Under the pieces are notes generated by a model. That model was not told the origin of the DNA and searched no databases. It saw only the letters and a list, made by a program, of their open reading frames with translations. Positions 43,604 to 52,205 of a stretch of DNA of 64,000 nt are shown piece after piece. The DNA lies in contig NZ_CP012109.1 of NCBI RefSeq assembly GCF_000280925.3, positions 8,018,501 through 8,082,500 on the forward strand, in the 5' to 3' direction. The position numbers and the translations under genes are program-made. Numbering within the stretch: position 1 is the first letter of the stretch; each line of letters opens with the position of its first letter. The DNA is from Myxococcus hansupus. GTDB lineage: Bacteria > Myxococcota > Myxococcia > Myxococcales > Myxococcaceae.

Positions 43604-45145
43604 TCAGAAGACGAACGGGAAGCGGATGGGCTCCTGCATGCGCACCTGGTGCACCGGGAACTTCCAGCGGCGGACCACGTCCTCGACGCAGCGAGCGAGC
43701 GGCGTGGCGCGCAGGGCGCTGGTGTCCATGCTCACGTTGAGCGTCTCACCGCTCGGCAGCACCGACCACTGCATCACGAAGCGGCCCCCGGCCTCCACCG
43801 GCGACCCCTGCGCATGCGACCGCAGGCACGCGGTGATGGCGGGCTGATTCGTCACCACCACCTGCTTCACGTCCTCCGGCGTGAGGTGCTCCTTCACATC
43901 CAGCGCGGGCGGGACATAAACCGTGCGCGAGGGCTCCTCCGCCTTCAGCGCCTCGGCCTCCGCCTCATCCGTGAAGCCCAGCTCACGCGCGAACTCCTCG
44001 TCGAGGTCCGAGTACGGCCCCTTCGGCGAGGCATCCGCCTCCACGGCGTCCGCGACCACCTCACCGGGAGACGACTGCACACCCTCCCGCGCCGTCGAGC
44101 CACCTGCCTCGTCGTCGCCGAAAGCGAACTCCACGGGCGCCGCCGGAGTGGTGGTGGGCACGGCAGCGGCGGCAGCCGCATTCGCCCGCACCTTGCGCGC
44201 GATGGGCGCCGTCTGCGCCACGGCGAGCGTCTCCGCGTGAGGAACGGGCGCGCGGACCTGCGCCTGGGGCGAGCTCGCGGCTGGACGCAATCCCTCCACG
44301 ACGGACTGCAGATTTCCCCCCGCCGGTAGTGGCACGGCGCCCACCTGCGAAGACGAAACAGCGCCCGTCACAGGAGGTTGCGACACCGCGCCTCCCACGG
44401 AGGCCAGGGGTGCGACCGCGCTCGCCTCCGCGAGATGGCCCGGCAGCGCCGCGGCCTTCGACGAATCCACATCGGACACACGCGCCGCCTCGACGGAACG
44501 CGCCTGCGTCGTCCCCGCCGAGCCCTCGCGAACCGACAAGACCGCGACCAGGAGCAGCCCCGCCGCCAGCGCGCCCACCGCTGCAGCGCCCATCAGCGCG
44601 GCGGGACGCAGCTCCGTGCCATGCGTCTGCGCTCCAGCGGCCGTGACGGGCTTGCCCCATCCCGTGGGCGGCGACACACCATCCCACTGCGAGGCCTCCG
44701 CGTGCAGGTCCTGCGACATCTCGGATGTTTCATGGGCGGCACGCGACCACGCGTCCTCGCCCAGCGGCAACAACAGCGAGCCCAGCGGCGTGATGTGCTT
44801 CGCCCCAGGTGAAGTGCGCATCCACTCGGGAATCTCCACCGCGGGTTCGGGCGGAGACTCCACGACATGCGCGGTGGAGGGAGGGTGGTGTGTCATCCAC
44901 GCCGTCTCTTCCTCCGCCAGGGTAAGCAGCACGCGCAATCCGCCCGAGACCTCCGCCACGGACGAGGTGTCACACGCGACGTCCTCGGACGACTCGGACT
45001 CGAAGAGTTCGCGGTCGAGATACGCGTCGAGGTCTCCCGCGAGCACCTCGTTCACATTCACGTTCCGCCGAGGCTCCAGCGCACCTGGAGTGCCCCGACC
45101 CTGCGTACGAAACTGGTTTTCAGCTCCGGTAAGAAGCTCGTCCAC
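43604..45145 (-). CDS. AgmX/PglI C-terminal-domain protein
   Basis: 513 residues from GTG 45145, preceded by GGAGG. The first ~185 residues are soluble and acidic (CDTSSV, MTHHPPSTAH). One membrane helix follows (ALMGAAAVGALAAGLLLVAV), then a long Ala/Val/Pro-rich low-complexity linker, and a C-terminal domain of ~100 residues (VVVTNQPAITACLRSHAQ, VARCVEDVVRRWKFP-like) of the AgmX/PglI type, related to TonB C-terminal domains. AgmX and PglI are motility-associated proteins of Myxococcus xanthus. It would be an inner-membrane protein reaching into the periplasm. The related motility proteins are not neighbours here. Confidence 0.78.
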   Translation of the reverse strand: MDELLTGAENQFRTQGRGTPGALEPRRNVNVNEVLAGDLDAYLDRELFESESSEDVACDTSSVAEVSGGLRVLLTLAEEETAWMTHHPPSTAHVVESPPEPAVEIPEWMRTSPGAKHITPLGSLLLPLGEDAWSRAAHETSEMSQDLHAEASQWDGVSPPTGWGKPVTAAGAQTHGTELRPAALMGAAAVGALAAGLLLVAVLSVREGSAGTTQARSVEAARVSDVDSSKAAALPGHLAEASAVAPLASVGGAVSQPPVTGAVSSSQVGAVPLPAGGNLQSVVEGLRPAASSPQAQVRAPVPHAETLAVAQTAPIARKVRANAAAAAAVPTTTPAAPVEFAFGDDEAGGSTAREGVQSSPGEVVADAVEADASPKGPYSDLDEEFARELGFTDEAEAEALKAEEPSRTVYVPPALDVKEHLTPEDVKQVVVTNQPAITACLRSHAQGSPVEAGGRFVMQWSVLPSGETLNVSMDTSALRATPLARCVEDVVRRWKFPVHQVRMQEPIRFPFVF

Positions 45146-45421
45146 ACGCCCTCCCTCGCCCGCGCTGCACCCACCGGCCCTGACTTCGACAGAGCGTGCA
45201 ACGTAGGACCCAGTCCTGGTCGCGCCACCCCCAGTGTTGTTCCTCGAACGCTGTGTCCCGTGTGGGCACCGCGCCTGTCCACTGGTTCACCCGGTCCACT
45301 CACGGAGGATGGCGCGCGGCCCCGCAACTTCGCGTCCCCGCACTTCATTCCATGCGCATGCGCACGCACCACGCGGCGGCGCGCAGGTCGCAGTCACATG
45401 CACGTTGGCCGCATCTTCACG

Positions 45422-45931
45422 ATGTGCTCAAAACACACGGTGACTCGAATCCTGCTCGCATCCATCGTGTTGGCCGTCACTGCGTGCGGCCATGCCCCCA
45501 CCCGGAGTCAGACCGGCATGACGACCTCCTCCGCCGATGACGTGAACACCCTGACGAAGCTCGAAGGCGACGTCATGCGCGCCATCCAGACGAAGGACCT
45601 GGCCACCCTCAAGGCGCTCACATCCGAGGACTTCATCTACCGCGGCGCGGACGGCGCGGAGATGAACCGCGAGACGTTCGTCACCGGCGTCAACGAAATC
45701 CCGGGCCACATCACGTCCATCGAGGCCGACGGCATGAAGACCCACGTCTTTGGTGACACGGGCATCATGGCGGGCATCCAGCGCTCGCGGTTGCGCATGA
45801 CGGACGGCAGCGAGGCCTCCGACGCGGTGTACTTCACCGACGTGTGGCAGCGCCGCGACGGAAAGTGGTTGATGGTGTTCGCGCACAGCAGCCCGGTGCC
45901 GCCCACCGACGCCGTGCCGCAGCCCCAGTAG
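45422..45931 (+). CDS. NTF2-like (DUF4440) lipoprotein
   Basis: 169 residues from ATG 45422, giving a leader ending in AVTAC (lipobox); an ATG at 45398 would add eight residues. The body shows ALTSEDFIYRG, a Tyr-rich, Asp-rich core and VYFTDVWQRRDGKWLMVF near the end, the classic DUF4440/SnoaL-type cone fold. Such proteins bind small ligands or act as immunity or chaperone partners; the role here is unknown. The 276-bp upstream region separates it from the divergent AgmX/PglI gene. Confidence 0.8.
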   Translation: MCSKHTVTRILLASIVLAVTACGHAPTRSQTGMTTSSADDVNTLTKLEGDVMRAIQTKDLATLKALTSEDFIYRGADGAEMNRETFVTGVNEIPGHITSIEADGMKTHVFGDTGIMAGIQRSRLRMTDGSEASDAVYFTDVWQRRDGKWLMVFAHSSPVPPTDAVPQPQ

Positions 45932-45976
45932 CCTGCCCCACCGTCCCACGCCGGCGTTTCACAACCCACACCCCTC

Positions 45977-46001
45977 GGCGCGCCATGGGACGTGGCGCGC
46001 C
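45977..46001 (+). terminator. GC-rich hairpin after the DUF4440 gene
   Basis: Perfect 9-bp arms (GGCGCGCCA and TGGCGCGCC) around a seven-base loop, 45 bases after the stop at 45931. There is no T-run, so a role in termination is possible but not typical. Confidence 0.35.
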
Positions 46002-46065
46002 ACACCTTGCCTCCCCGCGCCGCGACAGGGCTATCCTGGCACTCCCAGAAACGGAGGATGCCAAG

Positions 46066-46644
46066 ATGACCCTCTTGCACGGTGAGCGCCGCTGGAGACT
46101 GCCCGCCCAGGGTGAAGACTGGCTCGTCATCCCTTCCGTCGACCTGGAGCGCCTGAAGCTCCAGCGGGAACCGGTGCCGGATGTGTTCGTCACCACCGCG
46201 CTGACCCGCTGGCTGGCCTCACCCGCGGCGCACACGCTGTACGCGATGTACGAAGCGCTGGGCGGCAGTCGCCCGCTGGGATTGTCGGGCCTGGAACGCC
46301 GCCGGTACGAGCAGCGCCTCCAACAGCGGCTCGCCGACGCCTTCACGCATGGCGAGCTGGTGGCCCTGCCCGAGGCGCGCCCCGTGCTCCTGCCCGCCCC
46401 CTGGTCCGAGCCTCCGCCGAACAAAGAGGAGGAAGCCCAGGTCGAGGAGCAGACGTGGCTGGCCATCGAGCTCAAGGACGAGGAAGGCACCCCCGTCCCG
46501 AATGCGCACTACCGGGTGACGCTCCCGGACGGCAGCACGCGCGAGGGTACGCTCAACAAGAACGGCTACGCGCGCGTGGAGGGCGTGAACCCTGGCCAGT
46601 GCCAGGTCACCTTCCCGGAGCTGGACGGTCTGAGCTGGTCATGA
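46066..46644 (+). CDS. Unknown protein with T6SS/VgrG-type beta domain at the C-terminus
   Basis: 192 residues from ATG 46066, with GGAGG 8 bases upstream. The N-terminal ~110 residues are helical and unrecognised. The C-terminal part, WLAIELKDEEGTPVPNAHYR...LPDGSTREGTLNKNGYARVEGV, is a transthyretin-like beta module commonly found in type VI secretion-associated and VgrG-linked proteins. No T6SS gene is nearby. Its end overlaps the opposing aminopeptidase gene by 38 bases. Confidence 0.75.
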   Translation: MTLLHGERRWRLPAQGEDWLVIPSVDLERLKLQREPVPDVFVTTALTRWLASPAAHTLYAMYEALGGSRPLGLSGLERRRYEQRLQQRLADAFTHGELVALPEARPVLLPAPWSEPPPNKEEEAQVEEQTWLAIELKDEEGTPVPNAHYRVTLPDGSTREGTLNKNGYARVEGVNPGQCQVTFPELDGLSWS

Positions 46645-48010
46645 CGGCCTCGATGTCCGCGGCCTCCTTCGGGATGGCCGCGGTGAGGACCTCGTGGCCC
46701 TCCGGCGTGACGAGCACGTCGTCCTCGATGCGGATGCCGCGAACGTCCGCGTAGCGCGCCAGCACGTCACGCTGGAGCCGGTCCTTCGCGCGCGCCGTGA
46801 GCCGCGCGTCCGACAGGATGGCGGGCACCTGGTACATGCCCGGCTCAATCGTCAGCGCCATGCCGGGCTCCAAGTCCCGGTCCAAGCGCAGCGAACGGTG
46901 ACCGAAGTCCGGCGAGCGCGTGCGCCCCGGCGCATAGCCCGCGCGGTCGCCGAGGTCCTCCATGTCATGCACGTCCAGGCCCAGCAGATGGCCCACGCCG
47001 TGCGGGAAGAAGAGCGCGGTGACGCCGTCCACCACCAGCTCCTCCGGGTCGCCACGGAGGATGCCCAATGCCACCAGGCCCCGCGCCATCTCCTGGTGCG
47101 CGGCGAGGTGCACGTCGCGGTAGCGCACGCCCGGGCGCACCGCGGCGATGCTGGCCTTCTCCATGCGCAGCACCAGCTCGTACAGCTCCCGCTGCGTGCT
47201 GCTGAAGCGGCCCGTCACCGGCCACGTGCGCGTCACGTCGCACGCGAAGCCCCCCGGGCTCTCTCCGCCCACGTCCGCCAGCAGCAGCTCGCCCGCCTGC
47301 AGCGTGTGGTCGTAGCGCAGGTTGTGCAGCACCTCGCCGTGCACGGTGACGATGGGCTGGTACGCGGGCCGCACGTCGCGCGAGACGAACTCGAACTCCA
47401 TCGCCGCGCGCACCGTGGCCTCGAGGATGCCCGGCCGCGTCGCGCGCATGCCCGCCAGATGCGCCGGCACGGTGACGGCCGCGGCCTGCCGCAACTGGGC
47501 CACCGCCGCGTCGTCGTGGCGCAGCCGCAGGGAAATCATCGCGTCCGCCAGCGGCACGTCCACCGGCGCCAGGTGCCCCGGACGCACCTCGCGGCCGAGC
47601 AGCGCCGCCACGTCCAGGCACGTCTCCATATCCGGCGTGGGCAGCGTGGCCACCTCGCGGCCCTTCAGCGCCGCGGGCAGCTCGGCGCGCGAGCGCACGG
47701 TGCAGCCCGTCCGCTCCGCGATGTCAGCGAAGCCGGGCACCACGCCGTCCCACAGCGCGTCGTCGGGGCCGGGCTCGGGCAGGTACAGCGTCCAGCCCTG
47801 GCCGTCGTACAGGCCCATGCCATCCGGCGCCGCGAGCCCGAAGAGGTAGAGGAAGTGACTGGAGGCGCGGAAGGGGAACTGGTCCGCGGCGTAGTTGCGC
47901 GGACGGGGGCGGCTCGACGCGAGCATCGCGGGCACGGCCCCCAGAATCCGGGAGAGCTGCTCCCGCCGTCGGGTGAGAGCGGAGCGCTCGGAAACGGAGG
48001 GGAGCAACAT
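46607..48010 (-). CDS. pepP: Aminopeptidase P-like Xaa-Pro peptidase (M24B)
   Basis: 467 residues. The N-terminal AMP_N domain starts FPFRASSHFLYLFGL; the catalytic pita-bread domain shows the metal ligands: Asp in LLADVGGE, Asp in ACDVTRTWP, His in FFPHGVGHLLGLDVHD, Glu in TIEPGMY and Glu in IRIEDDVLV. It should remove N-terminal residues preceding proline, in the cytoplasm, with two metal ions. The 3' end overlaps the convergent gene. Confidence 0.9.
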   Translation of the reverse strand: MLLPSVSERSALTRRREQLSRILGAVPAMLASSRPRPRNYAADQFPFRASSHFLYLFGLAAPDGMGLYDGQGWTLYLPEPGPDDALWDGVVPGFADIAERTGCTVRSRAELPAALKGREVATLPTPDMETCLDVAALLGREVRPGHLAPVDVPLADAMISLRLRHDDAAVAQLRQAAAVTVPAHLAGMRATRPGILEATVRAAMEFEFVSRDVRPAYQPIVTVHGEVLHNLRYDHTLQAGELLLADVGGESPGGFACDVTRTWPVTGRFSSTQRELYELVLRMEKASIAAVRPGVRYRDVHLAAHQEMARGLVALGILRGDPEELVVDGVTALFFPHGVGHLLGLDVHDMEDLGDRAGYAPGRTRSPDFGHRSLRLDRDLEPGMALTIEPGMYQVPAILSDARLTARAKDRLQRDVLARYADVRGIRIEDDVLVTPEGHEVLTAAIPKEAADIEAVMTSSDRPAPGR

Positions 48011-48025
48011 TCTGGAACCTCGGGT

Positions 48026-48406
48026 TCAGGCGCCCAGCGGGCGCTGCGGCAACAACTTGAAGAGGAAGGCCAACAGGTCGTCGAAGTGGCCGCCCTTGCG
48101 GAAGACGGCGTCCACCGGCATGTCGATCTTCCCGTCATGGCCGGTGACGAAGACGACCTTGGTTTTCGGCATGTGGTGACGCACCAGCGGAATCAGCCCG
48201 GTGCCAAAGCCGTCCCCCAGACTCTGGTCCAACAACACGGCGTCATACGCGCGAGGCCGGTTCAATAATCCCGCCGCCTCCGAATAGGAGCCCGCCGTGA
48301 CGACGGCGAACCCCGCGTCCTCGAGCAGCGCGGACAACGTCAACCGATTGGAAGGGTCGTCTTCCACGAGCAGCAGGCAACGCCCGAAGGTCCAGTTCGT
48401 CTCCAT
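48026..48406 (-). CDS. Receiver-domain response regulator
   Basis: 126 residues from ATG 48406, which overlaps the previous gene's stop by one base (TGATG); a GTG directly before it is in frame. Single receiver domain: CLLLVEDDPSN, phospho-acceptor Asp in VLLDQSLGDG, Thr in VFVTGHD, Lys in FRKGGHF. No output domain. Last gene of the five- or six-gene signalling operon, so it is probably phosphorylated by one of the two kinases encoded upstream. Confidence 0.88.
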   Translation of the reverse strand: METNWTFGRCLLLVEDDPSNRLTLSALLEDAGFAVVTAGSYSEAAGLLNRPRAYDAVLLDQSLGDGFGTGLIPLVRHHMPKTKVVFVTGHDGKIDMPVDAVFRKGGHFDDLLAFLFKLLPQRPLGA

Positions 48407-49134
48407 CACTTGCTCCCCCGAGTCACGTCATTCCGGTCCTGGGCCCCTGCCTCCGGGCCCGTGAAGACGAGTTCCACGTACGTGCCACCCGAGGGGCCCG
48501 CGCCGAGGTCCAACTGCCAGCCGTGCCGCACGGCCGTCCGGTGGACGATGCTCAGGCCCAGGCCCGCGTGGTGGGAGCGCGTGGTGAAGAAGGGCTCCAG
48601 GGCCCGCGAGTACGCCTCCGGCGCCAGTCCCTCTCCGGTGTCCTCCACGCGCAGGCTCACGCCCGTCTCCACGTCCCGCGTTCGCACCGTCAACGTGCCG
48701 CCCTGGGGCATGGCCTCCAGCGCGTTGTCCACGAGGCAGCGCACCAGCAGCGCCAGGTCCTCGGACTCCAGGGGCACGGCGCCCTGCTCCGTCAAGTCGC
48801 GCACCACCGTCACGGACGCGGGCACCTGGGCCTCGGCGAGCGCGTGCTCCACGCCTTCACGGGCGCGAGAGCGGGGACGCGGGCCCCCCACGGGCGGCGG
48901 CGCGCGCTTGGAGAGCACGTCCTCCGCGGACGTCAGCTCCTTTTCGATGAGCTGGAAGAACGTCTCCACGCGCGGGTCGGCGCTCCAGAGGTCCGTCTTC
49001 TTCACCTGCCGCATCAAGTAGAACGACGCGTTGCGGATGCTGGCCAGCTTGTTGCGCAGGTCATGCCGCAGGGTGGAGGCCACCACGTCCGCCACCGCCG
49101 CGCGATCACGCGCCTGGAGGTCTCTGCCTGCCAT
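48406..49134 (-). CDS. Soluble histidine kinase
   Basis: 242 residues. The H-box LRHDLRNKLASIRNASFYL near residue 25 supplies the phospho-accepting His; the ATP-binding half has LVDNALEAM (N-box), VEDTGEGL (G1), EPFFTT and LGLSIV (G2). No membrane helix and no sensory domain, so it must be controlled by partners, such as the two receiver domains encoded just upstream. Overlaps the last gene of the operon. Confidence 0.88.
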   Translation of the reverse strand: MAGRDLQARDRAAVADVVASTLRHDLRNKLASIRNASFYLMRQVKKTDLWSADPRVETFFQLIEKELTSAEDVLSKRAPPPVGGPRPRSRAREGVEHALAEAQVPASVTVVRDLTEQGAVPLESEDLALLVRCLVDNALEAMPQGGTLTVRTRDVETGVSLRVEDTGEGLAPEAYSRALEPFFTTRSHHAGLGLSIVHRTAVRHGWQLDLGAGPSGGTYVELVFTGPEAGAQDRNDVTRGSK

Positions 49135-49137
49135 GGG

Positions 49138-49905
49138 TCAAATCCTCGCGCCTTGCGGCCCTTGTTGAGGCCGGCCTCGCACCCGTGCAATCGCCTGTAC
49201 CAGCTCGCGCAGCGGTACCGGCTTGGTCATGCACACCACGGCGCCCTGCGCCGCCACCCGCCTCAGCATCTCCGGCACCACGTGGCCGGACACGGCGATG
49301 ATGGCCACGGAGAGATTCGCCGCGCGCACCTTGGACACCAGCTCCGGACCGCTCATCTCCGGCATCACCAGGTCCAGCACGCAGACGTCGTACTCCCCCG
49401 AGCGCAGCGACGACAGCGCCTCCTCGCCGCTGTAGACGGCGCGCGCGCGCAGCCCCACCGTGCTCAGCGCCCGCACCATGCCGCGCGCCACCTGCTCGGT
49501 GTCGTCCACCACCAGCACCTGGGGCGCCGCCGCCGCGCGCAGCACCGTGTCCAGGGCGTGATTCACATCGAAGGGCTTGGGGAGCACGGTGAAGGCGCCC
49601 TCGGCGAGCGCGTCATCCACCAGCTCCTCCGCCGTGAAGGCCGTCATGAGCACCACCGGCATGTCGGGGCGCTCCTGCTTGATGCGGCGCAGGAGCTCCA
49701 CGCCATGCAGGCCGGGCATGCGGATGTCCGTGAGCACCACATCCACCGGCTGCTGCTCGAGCAGGCGCAAGGCCTCCTCGCCATTGGCAGCTTCGAGGAC
49801 CGTGTGGCCCTCCAGCTCCAGGTTCGCGGCCAAGGTGATGCGGAGCGACTCCTCGTCGTCGACCAGCAGGATGCGCGCGGGGGCCACTGCGACGTCCTCC
49901 ATCAT
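49138..49905 (-). CDS. Tandem double-receiver response regulator
   Basis: 255 residues with two complete receiver domains and no output domain. First: ILLVDDEES, Asp in VVLTDIRMPG, Thr in LMTAF, Lys in VLPKPFD. Second (from ~130): VLVVDDTEQ, Asp in CVLDLVMPE, Ser in AVSGH, Lys in CMTKPVP. It overlaps the stop of the membrane kinase by four bases (ATGA) and sits 3 bases from the soluble kinase, so it likely relays phosphate between them. Confidence 0.9.
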   Translation of the reverse strand: MMEDVAVAPARILLVDDEESLRITLAANLELEGHTVLEAANGEEALRLLEQQPVDVVLTDIRMPGLHGVELLRRIKQERPDMPVVLMTAFTAEELVDDALAEGAFTVLPKPFDVNHALDTVLRAAAAPQVLVVDDTEQVARGMVRALSTVGLRARAVYSGEEALSSLRSGEYDVCVLDLVMPEMSGPELVSKVRAANLSVAIIAVSGHVVPEMLRRVAAQGAVVCMTKPVPLRELVQAIARVRGRPQQGPQGARI

Positions 49906-51299
49906 GCGGCCTGGGCCGCCGCTGCCGCGGGGAGCTCGATGAGAAACTCGCTGCCCCGCTCCGCTTCGCTGCGCACAGAGATTGTGCCGCCGTGACGTTG
50001 CACCATGTTGGCGACAATGGCCAGTCCCAAGCCAGTGCCCCGCGTCTTCGTGGTGAAGAGCGGCTCGAAGATCTTCGGCAACACGTCCGGGGGAATCCCC
50101 GCCCCGTCATCCACGACCCGGATGCACCAGGGTTTGGACTCACCACCTTCCGCCATCACTGAAACCTCCCCATTGCGCCCCACGGGCATCGCCTCCACCG
50201 CGTTTTGCACCAGGTTCACCAGCACCTGACGGAACTGTTCCTTGTCCAGGTTCGGCACCGGCAATGACTCAGGTACGCCATTGAGGATGCGGACGCCCTC
50301 GCGCTGCGGGACGACACCAATGGCCTCGTCCACCAGCGGACGCAGCGGACACGGCTGGAGCGCCGGTGGCCGCTCGCGCGCGAAGTCGAGCAGGTCGGAG
50401 ATGATTTTCGCACAGGCATTCAGCTCGCGCTCCATCAGTCCGAGGAATTGAGGAACCCGTGGGTCATCCGCGGCCCCCGCTGGGTCCTTCGTGAGCTTGC
50501 GGGAAAGGTAGGCGTGGGAGTTGCGCACGGCGGCCAGCGGGTTGCGCAGCTCGTGTCCCACGCTGGCGGCGAGCTGCCCCACCGCGGCCAGCTTCTCCAC
50601 GCGGATGAGGTGCTCCTGGAAGCCGCTGAGCTCGCGCAGCGCGCGGTCCAGCTCCCGCGCCTTGGCCTGCTCGCGCTCGCGCGCCAGCTCCAGCTCCGCC
50701 CGGCGCACCGCCACCTCGCGCAGCTCGCGCAACATGCCGCGGCACGAATACACGAGCACCACGTCGATGAAGCCCACCCAGAAGGCGTGCTCGACGAAGC
50801 GCCACAGCTCCGGCTGCAGCCCGCCGTAGAGCGACGGCGTCCCCAGCGTGCCGCGCAGCACCTGGTCCACGACGGTGGTGACGCTCGCGGAGAGCAGTAC
50901 CCACGGGTCGCGGTACAGCGCCAGGAAGGCCAGCGAGCCGAAGATGTGGAAGTGCGTCTCCACCCGGCCGTCCGTCAGGAAGATGAGCAGCGAGGACCAG
51001 AGCGCCTGGCACACGGCCACCACGTGACGGGTGAGCGTGGAGCCCGGCCGCAACCGGGCCATCACCACCGGACACGCGCTGAGCAGCGTGCCCACCAGCA
51101 AGGCCGCCTGCAGGTGCGCGCCGCGCGACGGGCCCACCAGGGAGATGGCGAGACCCACCGCCCACTGCCCCAGCATCAATCCCGCGAAGAGCCGGTCGGT
51201 CCGGCTGCGCACCGAGAACAGGTGCTCCTGAAAGAGCCTGGCGGCGCGCTCCTTGAGCGCCAGCGGCGGCCCCAAGGCGCTGTCCTGCTCCAGGCTCAT
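49902..51299 (-). CDS. Membrane-bound sensor histidine kinase
   Basis: 465 residues. About six hydrophobic segments in the first ~185 residues include a His-containing stretch (VETHFHIFGSLAFLAL) that could bind a ligand or metal. A coiled-coil of ~50 residues leads to the H-box VGHELRNPLAAVRNSHAYL; the ATPase domain has LVQNAVEAM, VDDGAGIPP, EPLFTTK and GLGLAI. It is overlapped on both sides by four-base ATGA junctions, upstream with the thioredoxin-like gene and downstream with the double receiver gene. Confidence 0.9.
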   Translation of the reverse strand: MSLEQDSALGPPLALKERAARLFQEHLFSVRSRTDRLFAGLMLGQWAVGLAISLVGPSRGAHLQAALLVGTLLSACPVVMARLRPGSTLTRHVVAVCQALWSSLLIFLTDGRVETHFHIFGSLAFLALYRDPWVLLSASVTTVVDQVLRGTLGTPSLYGGLQPELWRFVEHAFWVGFIDVVLVYSCRGMLRELREVAVRRAELELAREREQAKARELDRALRELSGFQEHLIRVEKLAAVGQLAASVGHELRNPLAAVRNSHAYLSRKLTKDPAGAADDPRVPQFLGLMERELNACAKIISDLLDFARERPPALQPCPLRPLVDEAIGVVPQREGVRILNGVPESLPVPNLDKEQFRQVLVNLVQNAVEAMPVGRNGEVSVMAEGGESKPWCIRVVDDGAGIPPDVLPKIFEPLFTTKTRGTGLGLAIVANMVQRHGGTISVRSEAERGSEFLIELPAAAAAQAA

Positions 51300-51913
51300 G
51301 GCGCGCTCCCGCGAGGGCTCGTGAGCTCGCAGCCATAGACGGCGTGCGCGGTCCGCTCCGCCCCCGCGTCCTCCGCGGCCAACAGGGCCTCCACCGCCGC
51401 GCGGCCCACGTTGTCCCCCGCGTGGCCTCGCGCCGAGGTGATGCCGCCCTGGAAGCGCAGCGTCCCCCCCGCGTCATAGAAGAGCACGTGGCCGGAGGTG
51501 ACGGCGCCAAAGCGCTCCGACTGGGCACCGCCCGCGTCACGCAGCACGGTGACGCCGGGAATCGCGCCAGCCGCGCGCCACAGCTCGCCCTCCTCCCACG
51601 CCTGGCCCGTGCCCTCGGGCTTGAGGAAGAGCACGAAGGCGTCCAGCCGTCCCTTCGCCTTCGCCATCACCAGCGACAGCTCGCCGATGCTGGCGCGGGT
51701 GCAGGGGCACATCGGGTGCGCCAGCATCACCAGCGTGGGGCGGCCCTCTACACGCGGCACCTCGATGCCGGTGGGCCAACGGGAGGGGGGCTCCAATGAC
51801 TCGCCCGGCGTGAGGGCGTAGCGGGCCATGGCCAACGAGCCCACCGTGACACCGCCCAGCCAGAGCACGCCCGTCAACACCAGCCACCCACGCTTGCGCA
51901 CCGGCGGCTTCAT
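51296..51913 (-). CDS. Membrane-anchored thioredoxin-like protein (RedB-type)
   Basis: 205 residues. One N-terminal membrane helix (~9-30) followed by an extracytoplasmic thioredoxin-fold region with LVMLAHPMCPCTRASIGEL, a CPC motif in the position of the redox-active CxxC, and FGAVTSGHVLFYDAGGTLRFQGG. Proteins of this kind have been annotated as RedB in myxobacteria. It starts the kinase operon with a four-base overlap into the kinase gene, which suggests a redox or metal input to the signalling pathway. Confidence 0.8.
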   Translation of the reverse strand: MKPPVRKRGWLVLTGVLWLGGVTVGSLAMARYALTPGESLEPPSRWPTGIEVPRVEGRPTLVMLAHPMCPCTRASIGELSLVMAKAKGRLDAFVLFLKPEGTGQAWEEGELWRAAGAIPGVTVLRDAGGAQSERFGAVTSGHVLFYDAGGTLRFQGGITSARGHAGDNVGRAAVEALLAAEDAGAERTAHAVYGCELTSPRGSAP

Positions 51914-52068
51914 CGCTCCGCCCCCGGAGGCGCCCAGGCCTCGCGGCCATCCCCCTCACGCGGAGTCGAGACGGGCAGGAAGAGTGAGGCTGTCGAGTGG
52001 ACGGTTGCGGTGACGAGGTGGGGCGCCTCGGCGTCGACCCGCAGCACCTGGAGGCGCTGGGCTTTCAT
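51910..52068 (-). CDS. Candidate small ORF leading the thioredoxin/kinase operon
   Basis: 52 codons from ATG 52068 to TGA 51910-51912, overlapping the ATG of the thioredoxin-like gene as ATGA. Third codon positions are G or C in most codons, as in real genes here, and the ATGA overlap is the same junction used by the next two gene pairs of this operon. No signal peptide, membrane helix or family is visible, and the ribosome-binding site is weak, so it could also be chance. Confidence 0.42.
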   Translation of the reverse strand: MKAQRLQVLRVDAEAPHLVTATVHSTASLFLPVSTPREGDGREAWAPPGAER

Positions 52069-52205
52069 GGCGTGACAAGCCACACGATAGCGCCCAGCGC
52101 CCCAGGTCTGTCATGGGTTTGGATGACAAATGTTCGGAAGATGGGTCGCGCGACCGCCCGGCTGAATGTCTGTGATGGGAATGAAGCGGTGCGCGCGGGA
52201 CACCG

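Noticed and set aside
44867..45421. Upstream extension of the DUF4440 lipoprotein frame
   Set aside because: It overlaps the divergent AgmX/PglI gene and lacks a signal peptide; the lipobox leader begins at 45422.
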